Part shown: one piece after another, positions 1 to 6,398 of the stretch | Layout of the letters: each line of letters opens with the position of its first letter | How positions within the stretch are numbered: position 1 is the first letter of the stretch | IMG/VR virus record: IMGVR_UViG_3300025395_000038 | Span: 1-23,823 of that record | Strand: one strand, 5' to 3' | DNA length: 23,823 nt | Source: a virus | Notes under the pieces: model-generated | Database searches by the model: none | The model's input: the letters and a program-made list of their open reading frames with translations, nothing else | Told to the model about the DNA's origin: nothing | Translations under genes and position numbers: made by a program

Positions 1-159
1 GCCCAGGCTCAAGCTGATGCACAGGCACAGGCGCAAGCTCAGGCCGCTGCTGCAGCACAAGCTCAAGCTGCCGCTCAGGCGCAAGCACAGGCAGATGCAC
101 AAGCTCAGGCACAAGCCGCAGCGGCTGCCCAGGCTCAGGCCGACGCATTAAATGCTGCA
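1..159 (+). repeat. Ala-Gln dipeptide repeat tract
   Basis: Alternating Ala and Gln codons, with occasional Asp, fill the first 159 bases. All four Ala codons and both Gln codons are mixed irregularly, so the repeat is clear in protein but blurred in DNA. That points to an old tract kept by selection on the protein rather than recent slippage. Confidence 0.8.
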
Positions 160-402
160 GCACCCCAAGTGGATAATACTGTTGTAAATCCATACGTTCA
201 GCCAATTGATTCATCTTTAACGGGTTACAACTACAGCTCTGGCCCGTTTGAAAATGGCGGCTTTGGTCCTGGCGATGCTAATGGCGGCGGTGATTTTGGT
301 GGAGATTACGTTGGTGGTGGCGGTTTTGGCGGTAAATACGCTATTGAAGCTTACGCACATGGTGGGATAATTAACCTACTAAGGAACTACTACTATGGCT
401 AA
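1..402 (+). CDS. C-terminal part of an Ala-Gln-rich / Gly-rich phage protein (5' truncated)
   Basis: The frame is open from the first base, so the start lies upstream; a GTG at 169 is an internal valine. The first ~53 residues are an almost pure Ala/Gln tract with a few Asp, likely a flexible or helical low-complexity arm. Next comes a Gly/Asn/Asp-rich stretch (GGGDFGGDYVGGGGFGG), and the protein ends in a hydrophobic, Tyr-rich tail (HGGIINLLRNYYYG). The next gene's SD (AAGGA, 381-385) and ATG lie inside this gene, with an 8-nt overlap. Position before the adaptor gene suggests a head-region structural protein, but no family is recognised and the function is unknown. Confidence 0.75.
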   Translation, partial: AQAQADAQAQAQAQAAAAAQAQAAAQAQAQADAQAQAQAAAAAQAQADALNAAAPQVDNTVVNPYVQPIDSSLTGYNYSSGPFENGGFGPGDANGGGDFGGDYVGGGGFGGKYAIEAYAHGGIINLLRNYYYG

Positions 403-1342
403 CCTTGTCACTTCAGGCGGTGCAGTCTACAACCCTCAATTGACCGAGATCATTGAGGAAGCCTTTGAGCGTGCTGGCTCTGAGCTGCGGTCTGGTTACG
501 ATTTGCGTACTGCTCGACGTTCGTTGAACCTGATGTTCGCCGACTGGGCTAACCGTGGTATCAACATGTGGACAATGGACCAAGGCGTGATTACCCTAGT
601 CCAAGGGCAGTCTACCTATGCCTTGCCTTCCGATACCGTTGACCTGCTTGAGCACGTTATCCGCACGCAGGCTAACAGCACCAGCAATCAGGCTGACTTG
701 ACCATTACGCGCATCAGCGTCTCAACCTATGCAACGCTGCCTAACAAACTGCAACAGGCCCGTCCTATTCAGGTATTGGTCAACCGTCAAGACGCCCAGC
801 AGAGCCCCACAACGATCACTGTTGCCAGTGCAGCATCGGCTACTGACACAACCATTACGCTGACTTCTACTGTTGGCTTGCCCGCCTACGGATTTGTGCT
901 GATTGACAGTGAAGTTATTTTTTATCAGTACATCTCGGGCAACACGATTAACACCTGCGCCCGTGGTCAGAACAACACTACTGCCGCCTCACACGCCGTA
1001 GCTGCGCCGGTCAGCATTCAGTACTTGCCTTCGGTCACCGTGTGGCCGATTCCAGATGGGGCTCAGCAGTATCAGTTTGCTTACTGGCGCTTGCGTCGCA
1101 CTCAGGATGCCGGTAACGGTGTTAACGTGATGGACATCCCATTCCGGTTTTTGCCTGCTATGGTGGCTGGATTGGCCTATTATTTGATTCTGAAGCTTCC
1201 ACCTGCGCCGGACACCCAGGCTCGCCTGCAGGTCCTTAAAGCGCAATATGATGAGGCTTGGCAGTTGGCATCGGATGAAGACCGTGAGAAAGCTGCTGTG
1301 CGGTTTGTGCCCCGTCAGATGTATATCGGGAATAGCTACTAA
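395..1342 (+). CDS. Head-tail adaptor protein 1 (T7 gp11 / P22 gp4 class)
   Basis: This 315-aa protein matches the pattern of podovirus adaptor proteins joining the portal to the tail. Its N-terminal helical part (residues 14-90) includes RTARRSLNLMFADWANRG and a following LPSDTVDLLEHVIR. The C-terminal half has VTVWPIPDG, a WRLRR segment and a long helix. Between them (~139-207, nt 809-1015) sits a beta-rich insertion with TITLTS, DSEVIFYQ and ARGQNNTTAASH, a module type seen in other phage structural proteins. The start is supported by AAGGA nine nt upstream. The stop overlaps the next ATG by one base (TAATG). The adaptor role is inferred from family resemblance and position. Confidence 0.8.
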   Translation: MANLVTSGGAVYNPQLTEIIEEAFERAGSELRSGYDLRTARRSLNLMFADWANRGINMWTMDQGVITLVQGQSTYALPSDTVDLLEHVIRTQANSTSNQADLTITRISVSTYATLPNKLQQARPIQVLVNRQDAQQSPTTITVASAASATDTTITLTSTVGLPAYGFVLIDSEVIFYQYISGNTINTCARGQNNTTAASHAVAAPVSIQYLPSVTVWPIPDGAQQYQFAYWRLRRTQDAGNGVNVMDIPFRFLPAMVAGLAYYLILKLPPAPDTQARLQVLKAQYDEAWQLASDEDREKAAVRFVPRQMYIGNSY

Positions 1343-1731
1343 TGGGTAATAGGTTCGCATCCGGTAAGAACGCGATTGCCGAATGCGATCGGTGTGATTT
1401 CCGCTACCCGTTAAAAGTTCTTCGCCGTGAGGTTATCAAGGGCAAGAACTATGAGCTGTTGGTGTGCCCTACCTGCTGGGATCCTGATCAGCCGCAGTTA
1501 CACTTGGGTGAGTTTCCTGTTGACGATCCGCAGGGCTTGCGTAATCCTCGGCCTGACCGGAGCTACTATGCTTCTGGCCTGGATGCACAGGGATATACAT
1601 CAGGCGGCTCTCGGGATATCCAGTGGGGATGGAATCCGATTGGTGGATCAAGATTATTTGATAACGCATTGACGCCAAATTACTTGGCAACAGTGACAAG
1701 TGTTGGTACAGTTACGATTGCAACTACTTAG
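1342..1731 (+). CDS. Small zinc-ribbon phage protein
   Basis: This 129-aa protein has two CxxC knuckles, CDRC (residues ~15-18) and CPTC (~42-45), spaced as in a zinc ribbon. A conserved-looking segment follows (PQLHLGEFPVDDPQGLRNPR). The C-terminal half is Gly/Ser/Tyr-rich and probably beta-structured or disordered. It is translationally coupled to adaptor 1 through TAATG. Similar zinc-ribbon proteins sit beside adaptor genes in other phages, so a minor structural or assembly role is plausible. The exact function is unknown. Confidence 0.7.
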   Translation: MGNRFASGKNAIAECDRCDFRYPLKVLRREVIKGKNYELLVCPTCWDPDQPQLHLGEFPVDDPQGLRNPRPDRSYYASGLDAQGYTSGGSRDIQWGWNPIGGSRLFDNALTPNYLATVTSVGTVTIATT

Positions 1732-1740
1732 GAGTAGAAC

Positions 1741-2067
1741 ATGGCTAAGAAAATGATGGAAGAATCTAAAGCCGAGTCTCGCAAAGAGATGGCTGAAGAC
1801 AAAAAGCAGGACGTTGCTTTGATTAAGAAGGCGTTCAAGCAACACGACAAGCAAGAGCACAAAGGTGGTAAAGGCACCACTTTGAAGCTTGCTAAGGGCG
1901 GTGATGCTAAAAATGCAAGTATGACTTACATGACGTATGGCAAGACGGGCAAGCCAGAAGGATTGAAAACAATCAAACTTGCCAAGGGTGGTGTGACCGG
2001 TCAAGCCATGCGTGCTGTTGGTCGTAACCTGGCTCGCGCTCACAACCAAAAAGCCGGGAGCAAATAA
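1741..2067 (+). CDS. Small Lys-rich phage protein with AKGG repeats
   Basis: The 108-aa product is highly basic. Its N-terminal helix is rich in Lys, Glu and Met, and a KQHDKQEHKGG segment follows. Two internal copies of a short motif stand 30 residues apart: LKLAKGGDAK (48-57) and IKLAKGGVTG (78-87). A good SD (AGGAG, 1730-1734) overlaps the preceding stop. The stop overlaps the next start as TAATG. No enzymatic domain is visible; a nucleic-acid- or virion-associated role would fit its charge and place, but this is inference. Confidence 0.7.
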   Translation: MAKKMMEESKAESRKEMAEDKKQDVALIKKAFKQHDKQEHKGGKGTTLKLAKGGDAKNASMTYMTYGKTGKPEGLKTIKLAKGGVTGQAMRAVGRNLARAHNQKAGSK

Positions 2068-2336
2068 TGGCCAAGTTTTCTCACAAGAAAATGGGTAAAG
2101 AAGTGGGCTCTGCAGAAGAGTACGCTCAGCCCCACGGTAAGGCTAACAAACAGCCTAACCTGAAAGACCCCAACAAGCTGTTGGCCGGTCAGTTCAAACC
2201 TGGTGCAGAGAAGCAAGGCACTCCTCGCGTGAGCTTGGGCGATCCTGCTGATCCTGATTTGGAAACCCAAGGCGTTAAGATTCGCGGCACTGGTGCGGCT
2301 ACTAAGGGTCTGTACGCCCGAGGCCCGATGGCATGA
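2067..2336 (+). CDS. Small conserved-type phage protein
   Basis: This 89-aa basic protein is rich in Lys, Gly and Pro, with no membrane segment. Its C-terminus (GVKIRGTGAATKGLYARGPM) resembles small proteins found between adaptor genes in other phages. It starts at the TAATG junction with the gene before and ends in an ATGA overlap with adaptor 2. That tight coupling supports it as a real late gene. Its function is unknown; a minor virion or assembly protein is the best guess. Confidence 0.65.
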   Translation: MAKFSHKKMGKEVGSAEEYAQPHGKANKQPNLKDPNKLLAGQFKPGAEKQGTPRVSLGDPADPDLETQGVKIRGTGAATKGLYARGPMA

Positions 2337-3430
2337 ATTACTATCAGCTCGTAACTGCTGTTCAAGACTACACGGAGAATACCTTTTCGACGGTAGACAT
2401 AAACACGTTTATCGAGCAGGCAGAGCAGCGGATCTACAACGACATTCAGTTTCCTTCGCTGCGTAAAAATGTTACCGGTACAGTAAGTTCGTCCAACCCC
2501 TACCTATCCGCCCCGGCGGACTATTTGTCTACCTATTCGCTGGCTGCATATTCCACGTTCAGTACAACAGCTACGGGTACATCGGGCACGAATGTCATTA
2601 GTGTCTCAAGCGCCAGCGGAATCGCCATCGGGCAAAACGTCACGGGTACAGGTATTGGTTCAGGTGCAATCGTCTACGGCGTCAACGGCACAAGCATTAC
2701 GCTGAGCGTGGTCAACACTGGTACAGTATCCGGTACAGTTAGCTTCCAAGGCGCGTATCAGTACCTGCTGAACAAGGACGTTAACTTCATCCGCGAAGCG
2801 TTCCCCTACCCGTCTGTGTCCGGATTCCCCACACACTACGCCATCTTTGGCCCTCAGTCTGCAGCACCTAACGAGTTGTCGTTCATGGTTGGCCCAACGC
2901 CCGATCAAAACTACGGTGTTGAGCTGCACTACTTCTTCTACCCACCGTCGATCATTCCGGGCATTATCATCAGTTTGAACAGTTCTTTCACTGCTGGTTC
3001 AGGGTATACCAATGGAACGTATTACAACCAAGCTTTGACTGGTGGTACAGGTTCTGGCGCTACTGCAAATATTGTGGTGTCTGGTGGTGCGGTGACTTCT
3101 GTCAGTTTAGAAACGGGAGGGTCTGGTTATGCCGTGGGAGATTCTTTATCTATTAGCCTTGGCAGTGGCGGTGGGTTTGCCGTTACTGTTCCCAACGCAG
3201 CCAGCTTGAACCAAACTAACGGCATGACTTGGCTTGGTGACAACTACGATGCAGCCCTGCTGTACGGCGCTTTGGTTGAAGCCATCACCTTCATGAAAGG
3301 CGAACAAGATTTGGTTCAGTTGTACAACGGCAAGTATGTTGAAGCACTTGCACAAGCCAAACGTCTGGGCGATGGTCTGGAACGTCAGGATGCTTTCCGC
3401 AGCGGTCAATACCGTCAGAAGGTCGAGTAA
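2333..3430 (+). CDS. Head-tail adaptor protein 2 with two inserted beta-rich domains
   Basis: This 365-aa protein has the phage adaptor core. The N-terminal helices (TFIEQAEQRIYNDIQFPSLR) are followed by YQYLLNKDVNFIREAFPYP, GPTPDQNYGVELHYFFYPP, WLGDNYDAALLYGALVEA and a C-terminal DAFRSGQYR. Two extra modules interrupt the core. Residues ~78-139 carry NVISVSSASGIAIGQNVTGT and resemble an Ig-like phage module. Residues ~212-290 are a Gly-rich module with two GSGY motifs (AGSGYTNGTYYNQ, GGSGYAVGD). The start overlaps the upstream stop (ATGA). It probably acts with adaptor 1 in head completion or tail joining. Confidence 0.75.
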   Translation: MNYYQLVTAVQDYTENTFSTVDINTFIEQAEQRIYNDIQFPSLRKNVTGTVSSSNPYLSAPADYLSTYSLAAYSTFSTTATGTSGTNVISVSSASGIAIGQNVTGTGIGSGAIVYGVNGTSITLSVVNTGTVSGTVSFQGAYQYLLNKDVNFIREAFPYPSVSGFPTHYAIFGPQSAAPNELSFMVGPTPDQNYGVELHYFFYPPSIIPGIIISLNSSFTAGSGYTNGTYYNQALTGGTGSGATANIVVSGGAVTSVSLETGGSGYAVGDSLSISLGSGGGFAVTVPNAASLNQTNGMTWLGDNYDAALLYGALVEAITFMKGEQDLVQLYNGKYVEALAQAKRLGDGLERQDAFRSGQYRQKVE

Positions 3431-3433
3431 TAG

Positions 3434-3856
3434 ATGTCAATCCTTCAAGGCCAGACGACGAGTTTCAAGGTTGGGCTGTACAACGGTCAGTTCAATCTTG
3501 CGTCCGATACCATCAAAATGGCGCTGTATACAGGCAACGCCAATTTAAACCCCAGCACTACTGCGTACTCAAGCACCAACGAAGTATCAGGCACAGGCTA
3601 CACCGCTGGCGGTCAAACCATGACGGGCGTGACAATTAGCTACGACGCAACAAACAGCGTGGCGTACGTTAACTTTAACAACGTGGTTTGGAACCCTGCC
3701 AACTTTACGGCACGGTGTGCTTTGATTTATGATGCTACGGCCTCCAATGCTTCGATTGCTGTGATTGATTTTGGTTCAGACAAGACCTGCACCAATACGT
3801 TTACGGTAACCATGCCAGCCAATACTTACTCAACTGCGCTGATTCGGAGCGCATAA
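3434..3856 (+). CDS. Small virion-type beta-rich protein
   Basis: This 140-aa protein is rich in Thr, Asn and aromatic residues, with no signal peptide or membrane segment. It contains KMALYTGNANLNPSTTAY, YTAGGQTMTGVTISY and CALIYDATASN, a pattern seen in small proteins of unknown function encoded near phage adaptor and tail genes. The ATG lies three nt after the preceding stop. A decoration or minor tail protein is plausible, but no specific role can be assigned. Confidence 0.65.
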   Translation: MSILQGQTTSFKVGLYNGQFNLASDTIKMALYTGNANLNPSTTAYSSTNEVSGTGYTAGGQTMTGVTISYDATNSVAYVNFNNVVWNPANFTARCALIYDATASNASIAVIDFGSDKTCTNTFTVTMPANTYSTALIRSA

Positions 3857-3865
3857 GGAAATACC

Positions 3866-4447
3866 ATGAACCATGTTGAAACACTGAATGTCCAAGATGC
3901 TCCTAGCGCATCGGTCACTGTTGGCACAAAAGCCAAGGAACAAATGACCATCGTCGGTCGTTTTACCGCTACCTGTTACGACTCTAAAGGCAACGTCAAA
4001 TGGGTTGAGAACTTCCCCAACTTGGTTGTGAACGTCGGTAAAGCCGATATGTTGAACAAGTATTTTGCTGGTTCTTCGTACACTTCCGCTTGGTACTTGG
4101 GTCTGGTTAACACCGGCCCTACATACAACGCTGCCGACACGATGGCCTCTCACGCTGGCTGGACTGAAGTTACCGCTTATTCCAACTCTACTCGTCCTGC
4201 TGCTGGCTTTACCGCCAACGCGACTGGCACTGGTGGCGGCGCTGGTACTGCTGGTACTGGTTCTATTTCTACCCCTGCTACTGCGTTCAACATCAACGGT
4301 ACTGCTACCGTGGCCGGTGCGTTTTTGACCACCAACAGCACTATCTCTGGCACGACTGGTACGCTGTTCTCGGCGGGTAGTTTTGGTACTGCCCGTTCTG
4401 TTTTGTCTGGTGACGTGCTGAACGTTACTTGGACTGGCAACAACTAA
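3866..4447 (+). CDS. Structural-type phage protein with Gly/Thr-rich C-terminus
   Basis: The 193-aa product begins with a likely ordered domain: FTATCYDSKGNVKWVENFPN, GKADMLNKYFAGSSYTSAWY and LGLVNTGPTYNAADTMASH. The region from about residue 105 is dominated by Gly, Thr, Ala and Ser and is probably beta-rich or flexible. The start is set by AAGGAA just upstream (3856-3861). Similar proteins occur beside tail genes in many phages, so a minor tail or appendage protein is likely. No enzyme motif is present. Confidence 0.65.
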   Translation: MNHVETLNVQDAPSASVTVGTKAKEQMTIVGRFTATCYDSKGNVKWVENFPNLVVNVGKADMLNKYFAGSSYTSAWYLGLVNTGPTYNAADTMASHAGWTEVTAYSNSTRPAAGFTANATGTGGGAGTAGTGSISTPATAFNINGTATVAGAFLTTNSTISGTTGTLFSAGSFGTARSVLSGDVLNVTWTGNN

Positions 4448-4456
4448 GGACTCAAT

Positions 4457-4636
4457 ATGGCTGCAAATTTTAAAGTTGGCGAAGTCGTCAAACTGGTGGC
4501 TACGATTCCTACTGGCCCCGTGGAAGAGCTGCGCTTGGACTCAGCTGGAAATATTTCCTACCTTGTGCAGTGGACTGATGCAGAAGGTAACCCACAGCAA
4601 ACTTGGTTCCCAGAGGCAGACCTAGCGGCTGCTTAA
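4457..4636 (+). CDS. 59-aa YodC/DUF2158-like small protein
   Basis: A short gene with its own SD (AAGGA, 4445-4449) fills the gap between two larger genes. The product begins MAANFKVGEVVKLVA, continues with YLVQWTDAEG and ends TWFPEADLAAA. The layout of a VGxVVxLxS-like strand, a central W and a terminal FPxxxL resembles the small YodC/DUF2158 family, thought to form an SH3-like barrel. The role in phage is unknown. The stop lies three bases before the next ATG. Confidence 0.6.
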   Translation: MAANFKVGEVVKLVATIPTGPVEELRLDSAGNISYLVQWTDAEGNPQQTWFPEADLAAA

Positions 4637-4639
4637 CCC

Positions 4640-5728
4640 ATGTCGGCAACGGGCGGCTGGGGATCAGGATGGTGGGGTCAGGCCGGTTGGAGTAGATCGG
4701 TCTTTGATAACTCGACTTCTGAAACAGCCACTGTTACCGACTCTGAATCCTCGGCTCAGTCTTTTGCCAGCTCGGTCAGCGAAACAGCCACAGTAACCAC
4801 TTCTCAATCGGGGCAGACTGTCTACGCCAGCGCGGTATCAGAAACCGCCACAGTAACTGATTCTGAATCAAATACGCTTGTGATGAACATGAGCGTGAGC
4901 GAAACCGCCACAGTAACGGATACAGAAACCCCATCCAACGTCATTAGCGCAACGGTCACTGAGGTGGCTACGGTAACGGATACCGAGACCAATACGATGG
5001 TCATGAATGCGTCGGTCTCTGAGACTGCGACGGTAACGGACTCCGAAACTGGGGGCGTGGTCTACGCCAGTAGCGTATCTGAAACGGCAACGGTAACTGA
5101 CTCCAACTCTGCTACCCTGACAATGAACATGTCGGTCAGTGAGACCTCTGTGGTCACAGATACGGTTACGCCTTCCAACGTGATGGGCGCTTCTGTAACT
5201 GAGGTGGCGACGGTAACGGATTCTGAATCGGTGCAAGCGATCTTTAACCCTACGCTGACCGAAACGGCCACTGTAACTGACTCCCAGTTCGGTGGTAATA
5301 TTTACAACAATACGCTGACTGAGACTGCGACAATTACGGATGCCGTCAATGGGGTCAATAGCCTACCTGCCTCTGTGGTGGAGACGGCGACTGTAACGGA
5401 TAGCGTTACACCCTCGAATGTGATTCAGGCTGCAGTGACTGAGACAGCGACGGTAACGGACGTTTGGGCTTCTTACCTTGTTATGATGGCGAACGTGATT
5501 GAGACGGCTACGATGGCTGACTCGTTCTTGGGTGCGCTGCTGTGGAATCCGATCCCTGACAACCAAACGCCGAACTGGTCACAAATAAATGATTCTCAAA
5601 CGGTAACATGGGCAAATATTAGTGACAACCAAACTCCGAACTGGCAAAATGTTAACGATGCTCAGTCGGTAACGTGGTCGCAGGTTGATACCGCGCAAAC
5701 CAGAACTTGGACTCAGACGAAGAATTGA
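4640..5728 (+). CDS. Tandem-repeat protein, candidate appendage or adhesin
   Basis: This 362-aa protein has three parts. The first is a Trp-Gly-rich head (GGWGSGWWGQAGWS, residues 5-18). Fourteen 20-residue repeats follow (27-306), each starting with a variant of SETATVTDS. The last part is five 11-residue repeats (307-362) of the type DNQTPNWSQIN. There are no Cys residues, membrane segments or enzyme motifs. The Thr/Val/Ser-rich repeats suggest an extended beta-structure. Lying directly upstream of the fibre region, it is most likely an elongated virion appendage, though this is inference. There is no strong SD, so translation is probably coupled to the gene ending at 4636. Confidence 0.75.
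   Translation: MSATGGWGSGWWGQAGWSRSVFDNSTSETATVTDSESSAQSFASSVSETATVTTSQSGQTVYASAVSETATVTDSESNTLVMNMSVSETATVTDTETPSNVISATVTEVATVTDTETNTMVMNASVSETATVTDSETGGVVYASSVSETATVTDSNSATLTMNMSVSETSVVTDTVTPSNVMGASVTEVATVTDSESVQAIFNPTLTETATVTDSQFGGNIYNNTLTETATITDAVNGVNSLPASVVETATVTDSVTPSNVIQAAVTETATVTDVWASYLVMMANVIETATMADSFLGALLWNPIPDNQTPNWSQINDSQTVTWANISDNQTPNWQNVNDAQSVTWSQVDTAQTRTWTQTKN
4718..5557 (+). repeat. 14 tandem 60-bp (20-aa) repeats with a 240-bp higher-order period
   Basis: Each unit begins with a variant of (S/T)ETATVTD and runs exactly 60 bp without indels. Every fourth unit shares a second signature. Units 4, 8 and 12 (starting 4898, 5138, 5378) carry TPSNV. Units 2, 6 and 10 carry a Gly then Tyr pattern (SGQTVY, TGGVVY, FGGNIY). 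Units 3 and 7 carry MNMSV. This shows an 80-aa super-repeat made by duplication of a four-unit block. Third-position differences between copies show the array is not very recent. Confidence 0.85.
5558..5725 (+). repeat. Five 11-residue repeats (33 bp) at the end of the repeat protein
   Basis: Units read DNQTPNWSQIN, DSQTVTWANIS, DNQTPNWQNVN, DAQSVTWSQVD and a final degenerate TAQTRTWTQTKN. The invariant Gln at position 3 and Trp at position 7 mark the register. Alternation of PNW and VTW gives a 22-residue super-period. The family differs from the 20-residue repeats before it. Confidence 0.8.
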
Positions 5729-5729
5729 A

Positions 5730-6398
5730 ATGCAGGTGTACAAGATTACCAACACTGTTAATGGGCATGCTTACGTAGGCATTACCCAGTGCGACCTGCA
5801 CAAACGGTGGCGGGAACATCAGTGCGCTGCCCGAACTAATAAGATGCAACGTCTATACAGGGCTATGCGCAAATACGGTGTAGAGAATTTCACCATTGAA
5901 GCCTTATGCCAAGCTGCTGATGAACAAGAACTCAAAGCGCTAGAACGCAAATACATTGCTGAGCTAAATACCTATGCTGGTAACGGCAACGGTTACAACT
6001 TAACAGACGGTGGCGACGGCCCTCTGAGGTTTAGCCTGAAGACGGGCGAAAAAGTCTATAACGCCAAGTTGACCGAAGAGGTTGTGGCTTTTATCCGGCT
6101 GGACGAAAACCGTACATTGAACAACCGAGAATTGCTTGAGTTGGTCAAAGAAAAGTTTGGAATTTTGTGCGCACGGGATACACTACGGGATGCGCGTCGT
6201 GGTGATGCTTGGGCACATTTAAATGAAAAGTATCCCCCGGTACGTGTTGGTCAAGGTGGAAACAAGAAACCTACGGAAGAAGCAATTCAAAGGTCAATTA
6301 CAGCTTTGCACAAATACCGCCCGATGGCAAACGCAAAGCTCAGAGAAAATACTGCAAAGCGACAAAGATTAGCAAAGGAAATTAGTCATGGCAATTAA
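5730..6398 (+). CDS. Free-standing GIY-YIG homing endonuclease
   Basis: The 222-aa protein starts with a GIY-YIG nuclease domain (residues 1-95) closely patterned on I-TevI: VYKITN...AYVGI, catalytic-type Arg26 in KRWREH, and the metal-binding Glu72 in LERKYIAELN. Residues ~112-163 (from KLTEEVVAFIR to WAHL) look like the helix-turn-helix DNA-binding segment attached to many homing endonucleases. The remaining tail is Lys/Arg-rich. The ATG at 5730 is preferred over an upstream ATG at 5685, because the nuclease fold begins at MQVYKITN and the longer start would run into the repeat gene. A-rich codon use differs from neighbouring genes, consistent with transfer. The end overlaps the fibre start by 11 nt. 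Confidence 0.85.
   Translation: MQVYKITNTVNGHAYVGITQCDLHKRWREHQCAARTNKMQRLYRAMRKYGVENFTIEALCQAADEQELKALERKYIAELNTYAGNGNGYNLTDGGDGPLRFSLKTGEKVYNAKLTEEVVAFIRLDENRTLNNRELLELVKEKFGILCARDTLRDARRGDAWAHLNEKYPPVRVGQGGNKKPTEEAIQRSITALHKYRPMANAKLRENTAKRQRLAKEISHGN
6375..6387 (+). promoter_or_regulatory. Ribosome binding site of the fibre gene inside the endonuclease gene
   Basis: AAGGA (6375-6379) lies eight nt before the fibre ATG at 6388, within the last codons of the GIY-YIG gene. The fibre initiation region therefore doubles as endonuclease coding sequence. Confidence 0.6.

Noticed and set aside
4822-5566. Long open frames on the - strand across the repeat array
   Set aside because: They are produced by the 60-bp repeat itself, which keeps stops out of the opposite strand; they lack SDs and recognisable products.
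5685-5729. Upstream ATG for the GIY-YIG gene
   Set aside because: It would add 15 residues before the nuclease fold and overlap the repeat gene; MQVYKITN at 5730 fits the family start.
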